This document shows, piece by piece, positions 7,179-17,326 of a DNA stretch of 25,511 nucleotides. Positions within the stretch are counted from its first letter, which is position 1; every line of letters begins with the position of its first letter. This DNA comes from DASPTT01 sp035623275 (lineage in GTDB: Bacteria; Actinomycetota; Acidimicrobiia; Acidimicrobiales; UBA8190), in contig DASPTT010000121.1 of assembly GCA_035623275.1 (NCBI GenBank), forward strand, positions 1 to 25,511. The letters run 5' to 3'. The position numbers and the translations under genes are program-made. Below the pieces are notes generated by a model. That model was given only the letters and a program-made list of their open reading frames with translations, did not search any database and was not told the origin of the DNA.

Positions 7179-8339
7179 TCAGGCATCCACCTTCCGGAGG
7201 TTGCGACGGCGGACCAGGCCGAGGCCGAGGAGCGACCCGCCGAGGGCGAGCGCACCGAGGACGTACGGCCGGGAGCCGGCAAAGGCCTCACCGGTGTGGA
7301 CGGTGGTGGCGCCCGTCACCGCGGCGGTCGTCGCGCCACCCGAGGCGGCCGTCGACGGGGCCGTGGTGACCGTCACCGCGGCGTCCACCACGGTTGCCAC
7401 CTGGTTCTCGCCCAGCACGATGGTGAGCGGCGTGGGCGGTGCAACGGTCCAGGTGGCGCCAGGCGGAGCCGTCTCCACCAGCGAGTAGCTACCCGCCACC
7501 TCGATGTTCGAGATGGTGCAGGTGCCGGTGCCGTCGGTGACGCAGGACGGCGACCCGTTCACGTTGGCCGAAGCGGCCGCGCCGCCCTGCTCCAACGTGA
7601 AGCCAGCACCCGACAGGGGCACGTTCCCGGTGGGGGTCGACCCGTACTTGTGGACGGTCAGCGTCACGGGGATCGGGTCGTTCTTGAAGCTCGCCGCCGT
7701 CACGCAGATGTTCGGCAGCGTCTCACCGTTGTCCGCGGTTGCGCTGTGGTCGCCGTCATCCTTCGTGGGAGCGGTGCAGGTCTCGGTCCGCTTGTCGTTC
7801 ACGTAGGTGTGGTAGTGGCCGTAGACCGTCACCGTCTGCCCGGCTGCCGCACCGGTGTAGCCGGCGGGAACACCCGTCTCGACGACGCAGTACTCCTTGC
7901 CGCCCCACCACTGGAAGTACACAGGCGAGAACGTCGCCGTCCCGGTGCTGTCGGTGGTCACCGGGTTGGTCAGCGTGCTCGGGCTGTCCACCGCGGGCCC
8001 GACCGGCTTGCCGTTCTTGTCACACGGGCCCCAGTACAGGGTGAAGGTGGCGCCGGCAAGCGCCTTACCAGTCCAGCTGTCGGTCTTGGTGACCGTGATG
8101 GTGCCGCAGAGGTTGTCGCCCTCTCCGCCGTTGGCGATCACCCCGGCCGAAATGTCGTCGTGCGGGTGACACAGCACCGCCGGCGTGAGGGTGCCCCCCG
8201 TCGGCAGTGATTCAACCGCACCGGCGGGAGTCGCGCCGAGTGCCAGCGGCAGGCTGACCACACCTGCGACCAGGACTCCCGCCCCGATGTACGTCCGTGC
8301 CCGGGCAAACAACCCGGACGATCTCAGTCCTCGTCTCAT
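7179..8339 (-). CDS. Secreted SpaA-fold surface protein with C-terminal anchor
   Basis: A 386-residue exported protein. It has an N-terminal signal peptide (hydrophobic core about residues 17-39, cut near PAGAVE), two prealbumin/SpaA-like Ig-fold domains, a Thr/Ala linker, and a C-terminal hydrophobic segment (about 359-376) followed by RRRNLRK. Domain 1 (about 78-222) has the elements of an internal Lys-Asn isopeptide bond: Lys85 (ITVTKTD), Glu154 (EYCVVETGVPAGY) and Asn220 (FKNDP). Domain 2 (about 226-325) has Lys231 (LTVHKYG) and Glu289 (YSLVETAPPGATW), with no clear Asn at its end. HTGE at 348-351 before the anchor looks like a degenerate LPxTG sortase signal, so cell-wall attachment is possible but unproven. 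AAAAAAGGAG precedes the ATG. Pilin subunits and adhesins share this layout; no sortase gene is in the window. Confidence 0.88.
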   Translation of the reverse strand: MRRGLRSSGLFARARTYIGAGVLVAGVVSLPLALGATPAGAVESLPTGGTLTPAVLCHPHDDISAGVIANGGEGDNLCGTITVTKTDSWTGKALAGATFTLYWGPCDKNGKPVGPAVDSPSTLTNPVTTDSTGTATFSPVYFQWWGGKEYCVVETGVPAGYTGAAAGQTVTVYGHYHTYVNDKRTETCTAPTKDDGDHSATADNGETLPNICVTAASFKNDPIPVTLTVHKYGSTPTGNVPLSGAGFTLEQGGAAASANVNGSPSCVTDGTGTCTISNIEVAGSYSLVETAPPGATWTVAPPTPLTIVLGENQVATVVDAAVTVTTAPSTAASGGATTAAVTGATTVHTGEAFAGSRPYVLGALALGGSLLGLGLVRRRNLRKVDA

Positions 8340-8850
8340 ACCTGACCCACTCCTTTTTTCGGGACACCGCTCCGCCCTAGTGGCGTATGTCGCTCAGCGT
8401 GACGATCCAACGTCAACTCGCTCCCTACGAAAACCCAAATTGCCGTCAACTGGCACCGGGCTACGTCGACCTGCCTTGGGGTCGCAATTGGCCGTTGGCC
8501 TGCGCATACTTCGGCCTCCGCCAAGGTCCAGGGGGCACATTACCCACCGCGGCACGCCCGGTGGGTGACCCTGCCCGGAGCGCTCACGGGCTGTGGGCAA
8601 CGCGGAAGTGCGGGCTCCGTCGGCCGCCCACCCCCGCCTCGGGCCGCGCCATGCGACGCCGCCAGGCACGTGCGCGCCCGTTGGCAGGACGAAGCACGCC
8701 CTGTCCCTTCGTCCCGAGGGGACGACCCCCCGACCGCGAACGAGCCGTGATGGACGGTGACGGCCCGTACCGGCGTGGATACAGTCGCCTCTCTGTGTGG
8801 GGAGGCCGCGCCGAGGGCGGTCGACCTGGAGCGGGAAGGGGAATCCCCCG
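8340..8850. other. Divergent intergenic region, no gene seen
   Basis: About 510 bp between the SpaA-like gene and the second response regulator, so it should hold both promoters. The open frames here read as low-complexity Arg/Pro/Gly sequence without domains. An 8-bp inverted repeat (ACCCACCG 8542-8549 with 8559-8566, 9-base loop) sits in the middle. I found no convincing -35/-10 pair. Confidence 0.4.
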
Positions 8851-9381
8851 ATGACCTACGACGGTGCCGGCGCGCCGGTGGCGGCAGGTTCCCTGGGCGA
8901 GGACGATCGCACCGACCCTGCCGTGCGCTCCCTGGTCGACGCGGCGATCGCCGCCGACGCGGGCACCGACTGTCCCGCTCCGGCCGAGGCAGCCGGCACC
9001 CGCCACCCGGGACCGCTGCGCAGCGACGTCCGCGCGTTCGTCCTGGTCGTCGACGACGAAGCCGACGTGCGCGACTCGATGGCCGGCATCCTGCGCGCCA
9101 GCGGGTTCGCGGTGGCCGCGGTGGCCGACGGGCGTGATGCGGCCCGTGTCCTCGAAGAGCTCGTCGTCGACGTCATGGTCCTCGACGTCAGGATGCCGCG
9201 CCTGGGCGGGCTCGAGCTCCTGGAGATGCTCGAGGAACCCCCCGTGGCGGTGATCGTCTCGGCCGATCCGGTCGACCCGCCCGTCCGCGAGCGCCTGGGC
9301 ACCAAGGTGCGCGCCTACCTGCGCAAGCCCTACGACCCGCGCGACCTGGTCGCCGCGGTGGAGGGGTCGACCCCGGCGTAG
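8851..9381 (+). CDS. Single-domain response regulator (CheY-like) with N-terminal tail
   Basis: A 176-residue protein of the same build as the one at 6192: a loose Ala/Asp/Pro-rich tail of about 58 residues and one receiver domain. It keeps the acidic triad Asp68-Asp69-Glu70 (VLVVDDEADVRDSM), acceptor Asp112 (VDVMVLDVRMP), Ser138 (VIVSADP) and Lys159 (AYLRKPYDP). After the acceptor it has MPRLGG where most receivers have DG. It has no output domain. The ATG at 8851 follows GGGAAGGGG about 10 bases upstream. It converges on the CheR-PAS gene (64 bp apart), and a functional link with that signalling protein is attractive but inferred. Confidence 0.9.
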   Translation: MTYDGAGAPVAAGSLGEDDRTDPAVRSLVDAAIAADAGTDCPAPAEAAGTRHPGPLRSDVRAFVLVVDDEADVRDSMAGILRASGFAVAAVADGRDAARVLEELVVDVMVLDVRMPRLGGLELLEMLEEPPVAVIVSADPVDPPVRERLGTKVRAYLRKPYDPRDLVAAVEGSTPA

Positions 9382-9445
9382 GGATTCTGGTGCCGGGGGC
9401 CGCCCCTGTCGTCGCTGCCGACGTCGGTGGACCTCGCCTGCCCAC

Positions 9446-11271
<1,826 letters not shown>

Positions 11272-11275
<4 letters not shown>

Positions 11276-11858
11276 GGCCGGCCTTCGGTCACCAAGGTCA
11301 CCAGCGCCGGTCCGATCTCCTCCAGCGACAGCACGAAGTCGGCCGCACCGGTCCGAATCGCCGCCTCGGGCATGCCGAAGAACTGCGAGCTCTCGCGGTC
11401 CTGGACGATGACCGTGCCGCCGCTCTTCTTGACCGCTTCGACCCCCATCGACCCGTCGCTCCCCGTCCCGGTCAGCACCACGCCGATGACCCGGTCACCG
11501 TAGCTCCCGGCGGCCGACTCGAAGAGCAGGTCGGCGGAGGGTCGGACGAAGTGGACCAACTCGGCCTGCGACAGCGTGAACGACCCGTCGGCGCTCAGAG
11601 GAGGTGGCGGTCGGGCGGGGCGACGTAGACGGTCCCCGGCTCCACGTGATCCCCGGCCGCCACCTGTCGCACGGGCAGGCGCGTGCGCCGGCTGAGGATG
11701 TCATCGATGAGACTGCGATGACGGGGGTCGAGGTGCTGGACGATGACCACGGCGGCCGGGAAGTCCTAGGGCAGCGCGCCCAGCACCACCCCGAGGGCGG
11801 CGATGCCGCCCGCGGAGGCGGCGACGACGACGATGTCGTAGGCGGGCCGGGGGGTCAC
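11272..11858 (-). pseudogene. cheB: Disrupted CheB-type methylesterase (amber codon plus frameshift)
   Basis: The remains of a stand-alone CheB catalytic domain, which removes methyl groups added by CheR. Three blocks in order: VTPRPAYDIVVVAASAGG...GALP, then an amber TAG (11768-11766); then DFPAAVVIVQHLDP...VAPPDRHLL in the same frame, then a frameshift at about 11595-11602 that gives TGA; then, one frame over, SADGSFTLSQAELVHFVRP...GVVLTGTGSDGSMG to the stop at 11272. The catalytic Ser (AASAGG), His (VQHLDP) and Asp (GTGSDG) are all still encoded, one per fragment. The span is 587 bp; restoring one base gives 588, exactly 196 codons. The GTG start overlaps the PucR-like stop and the TGA overlaps the cheR start, both as GTGA. 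It is either a recent pseudogene or affected by sequencing errors; the amber is one transition away from a CAG glutamine codon. Confidence 0.88.
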
Positions 11859-13633
11859 GTGACGCTCCCCGGTTGGGGCTCCGCGACGGGCGGTGCGTCG
11901 TCCTCGGACCCGCCGTGGCGGAGCGCGCCGAGCGTCGCCCGGGCCCGGGTCGCGAACTGGAGGTTGAACCGGACGTCGGGGTCGTCGAGATCGAGCCGTC
12001 CGATCTCGCGTATGCGCCGGAGCCGGTACTTGAGCGTGCTGCGGTGCACGCACAGGGACTCGGCGGTCTTGTCGAGGGCGCCCCCGTTCTCCAGGTAGCT
12101 GGCCAACGTGTGGACCAAGTCCATCCGGCCGTGGCGGTCGTACTCGACCAGCGGCTCGATCCACCGGGCGACGAAGGCCTCGATCGCGTGGGGGTCCGAC
12201 GACGAGGCCACCAGGGCGTACACGCCGAGATCGTCGTAGCGGATGACCGGTTGGAGCTTGAGCATCCCCGAGACGCGCAGGGCCACGTCGGCGTCGTGGA
12301 ACGACCGCTTCAGCTCGTCGATCGACGCGGCATCGGAGCCGACGCCGATCCGGCAGGGCCGGCCGGCGTTGGCATCGAGGACCGAGCCGTGGAGCCGCGC
12401 CCAGTCGACGTCGTGCGGCGCAACGAGCGCGACGCGGCCGTCCTTGTTGGAGACGACCGGGAAGAGGTGCAGTGACCGGGCCCCGCGGCGCACGCTCTCG
12501 ACGAGGTGGGGACGGTAGGACGCCCCCTCGACCAGGGCGACACACCGCGCCCGCTCGAGCGGATAGCCGAGGGCCTCGGCGACGTCACAAGCCACCTCGG
12601 CTTTCCCGGCGATGAGCGCGTCGCACAGCACGTGCCAGTTGTCCTCGTCGGTCCGGTCCGCTCCCTTGGTCCCGCTGGCGATGCCGATGGCCACCGCATC
12701 GCCGGCTGCCTCCGCGGCGAGGACGTCGACGGCGCGCAATTCATCTCCGTCGTCGCCGACCAGCACGCACACCGCCGCGACGAGATGGTCTCGGATGCGC
12801 ACGGGGCAGACGAGCCAGCCCCCGACGACCGCGGTCGGGGCCCCGGCGGCCTCGATGCGGCCGACGTCTACGGGGGGCAATGGCGCCGGGGCGTCCCCGC
12901 GGCGGACCACGGCCAGCTCGTCACCGCGGGCGTCCACGACGAGCACGGGAGATCCCGCCAGTCGAGCGAGCACCGAGGCCACCCCGGCGATGCCACGGCC
13001 CTCCGCGAGCGGCTCGAGCAGTAGGCGCTGGATCTCACGTACGGCGCGCAGCGTCGGGGCCCTGTCGTCGGTGCCCCAGGGGATGCGCCGCCGTGAAGCG
13101 AGGTCCTGCGAGGCTTTCTTGGCCAATTCGGAGCGCAGGGCGGTGAACAAGAGACGAAGCAGCTGGCGCTTCTGCTTCGTCGGCTCCCCGTCCGCGGTCA
13201 CGACCGCCACCGCCCGGCCCACCCGTGCCGGCCCCGGGCCCATGTCGAACCCACGGGCCCAGGCCGTGCCCGGCAGCACGATCTGGAATCCACCCTCGAC
13301 GTCCACGGCCTCGCTCAACGAGCGGTCGAGGTCCTCGGCGGCCGGCGAATGGGGGAAGCGGATCCATTCGCCGCCGGGACCCCGAAAAGCGCAAAGGACA
13401 CCGCCGGCGGCCTCGGCCGCCGCGGCCATCCGCACGACGATGTCGTCGAGCTGGGCGGCGCCGCTCGCCCCGGCGTCGGCTGAGGCCTCGGGATCAGCCC
13501 CGCCGGCGCCGTTGGCGGTCCCGCCTTCGAGTTCGGGCGCGCCCGGCTCGCCGAAGGGCGCACCGGGCACCGGCGAGTGCCCCGGGCTGTCGTCGAGCGC
13601 GATGTCGGTCCCGAGTTCGGCCATGTCCTGCAT
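11855..13633 (-). CDS. PucR/CdaR-type transcriptional regulator
   Basis: About 592 residues. The C-terminus is the PucR helix-turn-helix: LVHTLASYLENGGALDKTAESLCVHRSTLKYRLRRIREIGRLDLDDPDVRFNLQFA, the mark of PucR, CdaR and related activators that respond to purine, sugar-acid or amino-acid signals. Ahead of it is the GGDEF-like CdaR segment (CRIGVGSDAASIDELKRSFHDADVALRVS). The middle (about 200-320) looks GAF-like (GIAGVASVLARLAGSPVLVVDARGDELAVV), and the first 70 residues are acidic, Ala/Gly/Pro-rich and probably disordered. ATG at 13633 is preferred over a TTG at 13654 because GGGAGG lies about 13 bases ahead. Its stop overlaps the cheB start (GTGA), making a regulator-cheB-cheR unit; it lies 87 bp after the MFS gene on the same strand and may control the catabolic genes upstream. 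Confidence 0.9.
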   Translation of the reverse strand: MQDMAELGTDIALDDSPGHSPVPGAPFGEPGAPELEGGTANGAGGADPEASADAGASGAAQLDDIVVRMAAAAEAAGGVLCAFRGPGGEWIRFPHSPAAEDLDRSLSEAVDVEGGFQIVLPGTAWARGFDMGPGPARVGRAVAVVTADGEPTKQKRQLLRLLFTALRSELAKKASQDLASRRRIPWGTDDRAPTLRAVREIQRLLLEPLAEGRGIAGVASVLARLAGSPVLVVDARGDELAVVRRGDAPAPLPPVDVGRIEAAGAPTAVVGGWLVCPVRIRDHLVAAVCVLVGDDGDELRAVDVLAAEAAGDAVAIGIASGTKGADRTDEDNWHVLCDALIAGKAEVACDVAEALGYPLERARCVALVEGASYRPHLVESVRRGARSLHLFPVVSNKDGRVALVAPHDVDWARLHGSVLDANAGRPCRIGVGSDAASIDELKRSFHDADVALRVSGMLKLQPVIRYDDLGVYALVASSSDPHAIEAFVARWIEPLVEYDRHGRMDLVHTLASYLENGGALDKTAESLCVHRSTLKYRLRRIREIGRLDLDDPDVRFNLQFATRARATLGALRHGGSEDDAPPVAEPQPGSVT

Positions 13634-13720
13634 GGTGGACCAAGCCTCCCACAACGATGCCTCGCGGACCGCTGCGGGCCCCGATGGCGGCTCGGCTGCA
13701 CGCGGACGGATGGGCGGCCC

Positions 13721-15475
13721 TCAGTCGGCCAGCAGGAACTCGGTCTCGGCCACGGCCGGCGCGGGCTCCGGGACCTGCGCGTAGTGGTACTTGCCGCCGC
13801 GCAGCAGTGACGCCACCGCGCCGAGCAGGCACGCCACCGCCGCGAAGTCCAACGCCCGCTCGAGCCCGCGGCCGAAGGGCCCGGCGATGAGGTCGGGGAA
13901 GAACGACCGGCCCGTGACCAGGGCCGCCTGCGCGGGGGCCAGGTGGTGGAGCGCCTGTGGGCCCAGGAGGGTCTCCATGGGGTTGTCGCCGAGGAAGGCG
14001 GCGAAGAGGCTGCCCACCGGTGGCAGCCCCGACGCCCGGCGCGCCGACGGCGCGGCGACGCCGTGCGCCACGAGCCCGTGGTAGAGCGCGGCGGGCAGCG
14101 CGGCGGAGAGCCCGAGCACGAGGAGCGTGAAGAAGATGCCGATCGAGAGGACCTGGGCGGAGGCGTTGAAGGTGGCCGACATCCCCGCGCCCGCACCGCG
14201 GGCATCGGGCGGCAGGGCGTTCATGATCCCGGTCTGGTTGGGGGCCACGAAGAGCCCCATCCCCACCGCGTTGAGGAAGATGAGCACCGCGCACGCCTCG
14301 TAGGAGAAGTCGACCGGGATCCACTCGAGGCCGAGGAAGGTGGCGGCCACCAGGAGCAGACCCCCGGTGGCGAACGGCCGAGCGCCGAAGCGGTCGGTGA
14401 GGTGCCCGGCGATCGGCCCCGCGAGCAGGAAGCCGGCGGTGAGCGGCAACAGGTAGATGCCGGCCCACAGTGGCGTCTGGTCGAAGGCGTAGCCGTGCAG
14501 CGGCAGCCAGATCCCCTGGAACCAGATGATGAGGAGGAACATGAGCCCGCCGCGGCTGAGCGAGGCCAGGAAGATGGCGACGTTGCCCGCGGCGAAGGCC
14601 CGGAGCCGGAAGAGCCGGAGCCGGAACATGGGATGGGGAACCCGGGTCTCGACCACCACGAAGGCGACCAACAGCGCGGCGCCGATCGTCACCACGAGCA
14701 GCACCGAGGGGTTCGACCACCCCATGACGTGGTGCCCGTAGGGGAGGACGCCGTAGGTGATGCCGACGAGCACCAGGATCAGTCCCGCGGCGAAGGTGAC
14801 GTTGCCCCACCAGTCGATGCACGCCGGCGTCCGCACCCCGTGGTCCTCCAGCTTGAGGTGGGCCCACACGGTGCCCACCACGCCGAAGGGCACCGAGACC
14901 AGGAAGACGAGGTGCCACTCCACCGGGGCCAGCGCCCCGCCCAGGACGAGGCCGACGAAGGCGCCGGCGATGGCGGCGACGTTGTTGATGCCGAGCCCCA
15001 GGCCCCGTTGGTGCGGCGGGAACACGTCGGTCACGATGGCCGACGAGTTGGCGAACAGCATGGCCCCGCCCACGCCCTGGCCGATGCGCATGGCGATGAG
15101 CCAGACCGCCCCGGCCGGCCCGTGCAGCCACGTGACCGACAGCAGGATCGAGAACCCGGTGAACACGGCGAAGCCCAGCGTGTACATCCGGACCCGGCCG
15201 AACATGTCGCCCACCCGTCCCAGCGACACCACCAGCACGGCGAGGACGACCATGAACCCCATGAGCATCCAGAGCATGTACCCGGTGTTGCCCGGCCGCA
15301 GTGGGTCGAGGCCGATCCCGCGGAAGATGGCGGGCAGCGCGATGAGGACGATCGACTGGTTGATGAACACCATGAGCGTCCCGAGGGTGACGTTGGTGAG
15401 GGCGATCCACTTGTAGGCCCCCGCGCCACCGGTGTCCCGCGTGCCGTCGGCGTCCACGGCGCGCGGGGCGTCCAT
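13721..15475 (-). CDS. MFS transporter, DHA2 (14-TM drug/H+ antiporter) type
   Basis: A membrane protein of about 584 residues with roughly 14 hydrophobic spans, the size and layout of the EmrB/QacA (DHA2) group, which export drugs, lipids or metabolites using the proton gradient. Motif A in the loop after TM2 reads SLGRVGDMFGRVRMY. The region corresponding to motif C reads AAIAGAFVGLVLGGAL, without the usual Pro. A long extracytoplasmic loop lies before the last span (GLPPVGSLFAAFLGDNPMETLLGPQALHHLAPAQ...). ATG at 15475 is chosen since the frame upstream (to 15547) reads as Gly/Arg-rich non-coding sequence and GGTGGGCGG precedes it. It sits between gabT-like and pucR-like genes, all on one strand with about 100-bp gaps, so it may export a product of, or a toxic substrate for, the neighbouring pathway; substrate unknown. 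Confidence 0.92.
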   Translation of the reverse strand: MDAPRAVDADGTRDTGGAGAYKWIALTNVTLGTLMVFINQSIVLIALPAIFRGIGLDPLRPGNTGYMLWMLMGFMVVLAVLVVSLGRVGDMFGRVRMYTLGFAVFTGFSILLSVTWLHGPAGAVWLIAMRIGQGVGGAMLFANSSAIVTDVFPPHQRGLGLGINNVAAIAGAFVGLVLGGALAPVEWHLVFLVSVPFGVVGTVWAHLKLEDHGVRTPACIDWWGNVTFAAGLILVLVGITYGVLPYGHHVMGWSNPSVLLVVTIGAALLVAFVVVETRVPHPMFRLRLFRLRAFAAGNVAIFLASLSRGGLMFLLIIWFQGIWLPLHGYAFDQTPLWAGIYLLPLTAGFLLAGPIAGHLTDRFGARPFATGGLLLVAATFLGLEWIPVDFSYEACAVLIFLNAVGMGLFVAPNQTGIMNALPPDARGAGAGMSATFNASAQVLSIGIFFTLLVLGLSAALPAALYHGLVAHGVAAPSARRASGLPPVGSLFAAFLGDNPMETLLGPQALHHLAPAQAALVTGRSFFPDLIAGPFGRGLERALDFAAVACLLGAVASLLRGGKYHYAQVPEPAPAVAETEFLLAD

Positions 15476-15578
15476 CCGCCCACCGTACCGGCCGTCGCCC
15501 GAGCACCCGTCCGGCGGGCCGGCGCGGCGACCCGGCACGGCGTACATCGCAGTGGGGCCGCGGTCCCCTCCGGCGCGG

Positions 15579-16898
15579 CTACCCGCCGGCGCGCACCGCG
15601 GCGGCGAGAACGCCCAGGCCGTCGGCGAGCAGGTCGTCCTCGATCACCAGCGGCGGCAGGAGGCGCACGACGTTGCCGAAGGTGCCGCAGGTCAGCACGA
15701 CCACGCCCTCGGCGTGGCAACGACGGGCGACGGCGGCGGCGGCGCCGGGGTCGGGTTCCAAGGTGCCGGGGCGCACCAGCTCGACGGCGCACATCGCTCC
15801 GCGGCCGCGCACGTCGCCGACGCCGGGGGCCTCCTCCGCCAGGGCGCGCAAGCGGCCGAGCACGATGTCGCCGATGCGCCGCGCCGCGCCGGCGAGGTCG
15901 AGGCGCCGCATGGTGTCGATGGCGGCGAGGGCCGAGGCACAGGCCACCGGGTTCCCCCCGTAGGTGCCCCCCAGCCCGCCCCCGTGGACCTCGTCCATGA
16001 GCTCCTGGCGGCCGGTGACGGCAGCCAGCGGCATGCCCCCCGCAATCCCTTTGGCCGTGGTGATCAGGTCGGGGACCACCCCCTCGTCCTCACAGGCGAA
16101 CCACCGCCCGGTCCGGCAGAACCCGGTCTGGACCTCGTCGGCCACGAGCAGCGCCCCGTGCGCCGTGCACCAGGATCGCAGCGCCGGGAGGAACCCCGGG
16201 GCGGGCACCACGAACCCGCCCTCGCCCTGGATGGGCTCGACCACCACGGCGGCCACCGACGACCCGCCCACCTGCGCGTCCACCAGGGCCAGGGCGCGCG
16301 CCGCGGCCTCCTCGCCCGTCATGCCCGCCGGATCGCGCATGGGGTACGACATCGGGACCCGGTAGATCTCGGGGGCGAAGGGACCGAAGCCGTGCTTGTA
16401 GGGCATCGACTTGGCGGTCATGGCCATGGTCAGGTTGGTGCGGCCGTGATAGGCGTGATCGAAGACCACCACCGCGTCGCGGCCGGTGGCATGGCGGGCG
16501 ACCTTCACCGCGTTCTCGACCGCTTCGGCACCGGAATTGAACAGCGCGCTCTTCTTCCGGTGGTCCCCGGGGGTGAGGGCGTTGAGCTCCTCGCACACGG
16601 CCACGTAACCCTCGTAGGGGGTGACCATGAAGCACGAGTGCGAGAAGCGGCCCACCTGCTCGCGCACCGCGTCCACCACGGCCGCCGTCGCGTGGCCCAC
16701 CGAGGCGACGGCGATGCCCGAGCCCAGGTCGATGAGGGAGTTGCCGTCGACGTCCGTCAGGATGGCCCCGCGTCCCTCGGCGATGTAGACGGGCGGGTTC
16801 GAGCGCACCGCGTCCGACACGGCAGCGAGCCGCCGCTCGTGCAGGGCGCGCGAGCGCGGCCCGGGGACCTCGGTGACCAGATGGCGCTTGCCCGCCAT
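15579..16898 (-). CDS. gabT: Class III PLP aminotransferase, 4-aminobutyrate type
   Basis: A 439-residue PLP enzyme that moves an omega-amino group to a keto acid; the closest family picture is 4-aminobutyrate (GABA) transaminase, but 5-aminovalerate, putrescine-derived or other omega-amino substrates are possible. Visible motifs: NSGAEAVENAVKVAR (121-135) for cofactor phosphate binding, DHAYHGRT (147-154), VVVEPIQGEGGF (218-229), ADEVQTGFCRTG (253-264) with Asp254 contacting the pyridine nitrogen, and TTAKGIAGGMPL (280-291) with Lys283 as the Schiff-base lysine. GGTYGGNPVACASALA is the closing signature. Length and motif order are normal. Its ATG overlaps the universal stress protein stop by one base (TGATG). 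No succinate-semialdehyde dehydrogenase gene is in the window, so the next pathway step must be elsewhere. Confidence 0.93.
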   Translation of the reverse strand: MAGKRHLVTEVPGPRSRALHERRLAAVSDAVRSNPPVYIAEGRGAILTDVDGNSLIDLGSGIAVASVGHATAAVVDAVREQVGRFSHSCFMVTPYEGYVAVCEELNALTPGDHRKKSALFNSGAEAVENAVKVARHATGRDAVVVFDHAYHGRTNLTMAMTAKSMPYKHGFGPFAPEIYRVPMSYPMRDPAGMTGEEAAARALALVDAQVGGSSVAAVVVEPIQGEGGFVVPAPGFLPALRSWCTAHGALLVADEVQTGFCRTGRWFACEDEGVVPDLITTAKGIAGGMPLAAVTGRQELMDEVHGGGLGGTYGGNPVACASALAAIDTMRRLDLAGAARRIGDIVLGRLRALAEEAPGVGDVRGRGAMCAVELVRPGTLEPDPGAAAAVARRCHAEGVVVLTCGTFGNVVRLLPPLVIEDDLLADGLGVLAAAVRAGG

Positions 16899-17326
16899 CA
16901 GTCGCCGGTCGCGGGCACCACCAGGACGGGCACCTCGGAGCGGTACAGGAGCTTGTGGGGCACGGCCCCCAGGATGACACCGACCAGCGGGCGCTCGCCG
17001 CTCGCCCCCACCACGATCACCAGGGCGTCCCGCTCCTTGGCCGCCTCGAGCAGGGAGTCGACCGGCCGGATGGGGACGACGAGCGGCTCCACATCGACAT
17101 CCGGGTCGAGCGACGCCACCAGCGCCGTGGCCTCGCCCACCAGCTTGTCGCCGAGGGCCTCCAGCGCGTGGCGGTGATCGGCGGACTCCCCCCCAACGGG
17201 GCTCGGCTCGTAGCCGAACACGACGCTCAGCGGGGCGGCGAAGGCGCGGGCCACGCCCACGGCGACGCGCAGTGCGGCCTTCGACCCGTCGGAGCCGTCG
17301 TAGCCGAGAACGACGTTGCCGGCCAT
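16898..17326 (-). CDS. Universal stress protein (UspA family)
   Basis: A 142-residue single-domain Usp protein: NVVLGYDGSDGSKAALRVAVGVARA at the start and the nucleotide-binding signature GASGERPLVGVILGAVPHKLLYRSEVPVLVVP at the end. The G-x2-G-x9-G-(S/T) ATP motif is present except that Ala takes the place of the last Ser/Thr, so ATP binding is likely but not certain. It is tucked between permease and aminotransferase genes with TGATG overlaps at both ends, so the three must be translated from one message. Small Usp proteins next to transporters are thought to tune transport; that role here is inferred from position only. Confidence 0.93.
   Translation of the reverse strand: MAGNVVLGYDGSDGSKAALRVAVGVARAFAAPLSVVFGYEPSPVGGESADHRHALEALGDKLVGEATALVASLDPDVDVEPLVVPIRPVDSLLEAAKERDALVIVVGASGERPLVGVILGAVPHKLLYRSEVPVLVVPATGD

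Noticed and set aside
6798..8210. A 470-codon plus-strand open frame opposite the SpaA-like gene
   Set aside because: Arg/Gly/Val-rich shadow; the minus strand has a signal peptide, Ig-fold motifs, an anchor and a strong ribosome site.
13943..16000. A 685-codon plus-strand open frame opposite the MFS and gabT-like genes
   Set aside because: Its product is repetitive Glu/His/Arg/Gly-rich sequence expected from reading GC-rich coding DNA backwards, while the opposite strand encodes clear membrane spans and PLP motifs.
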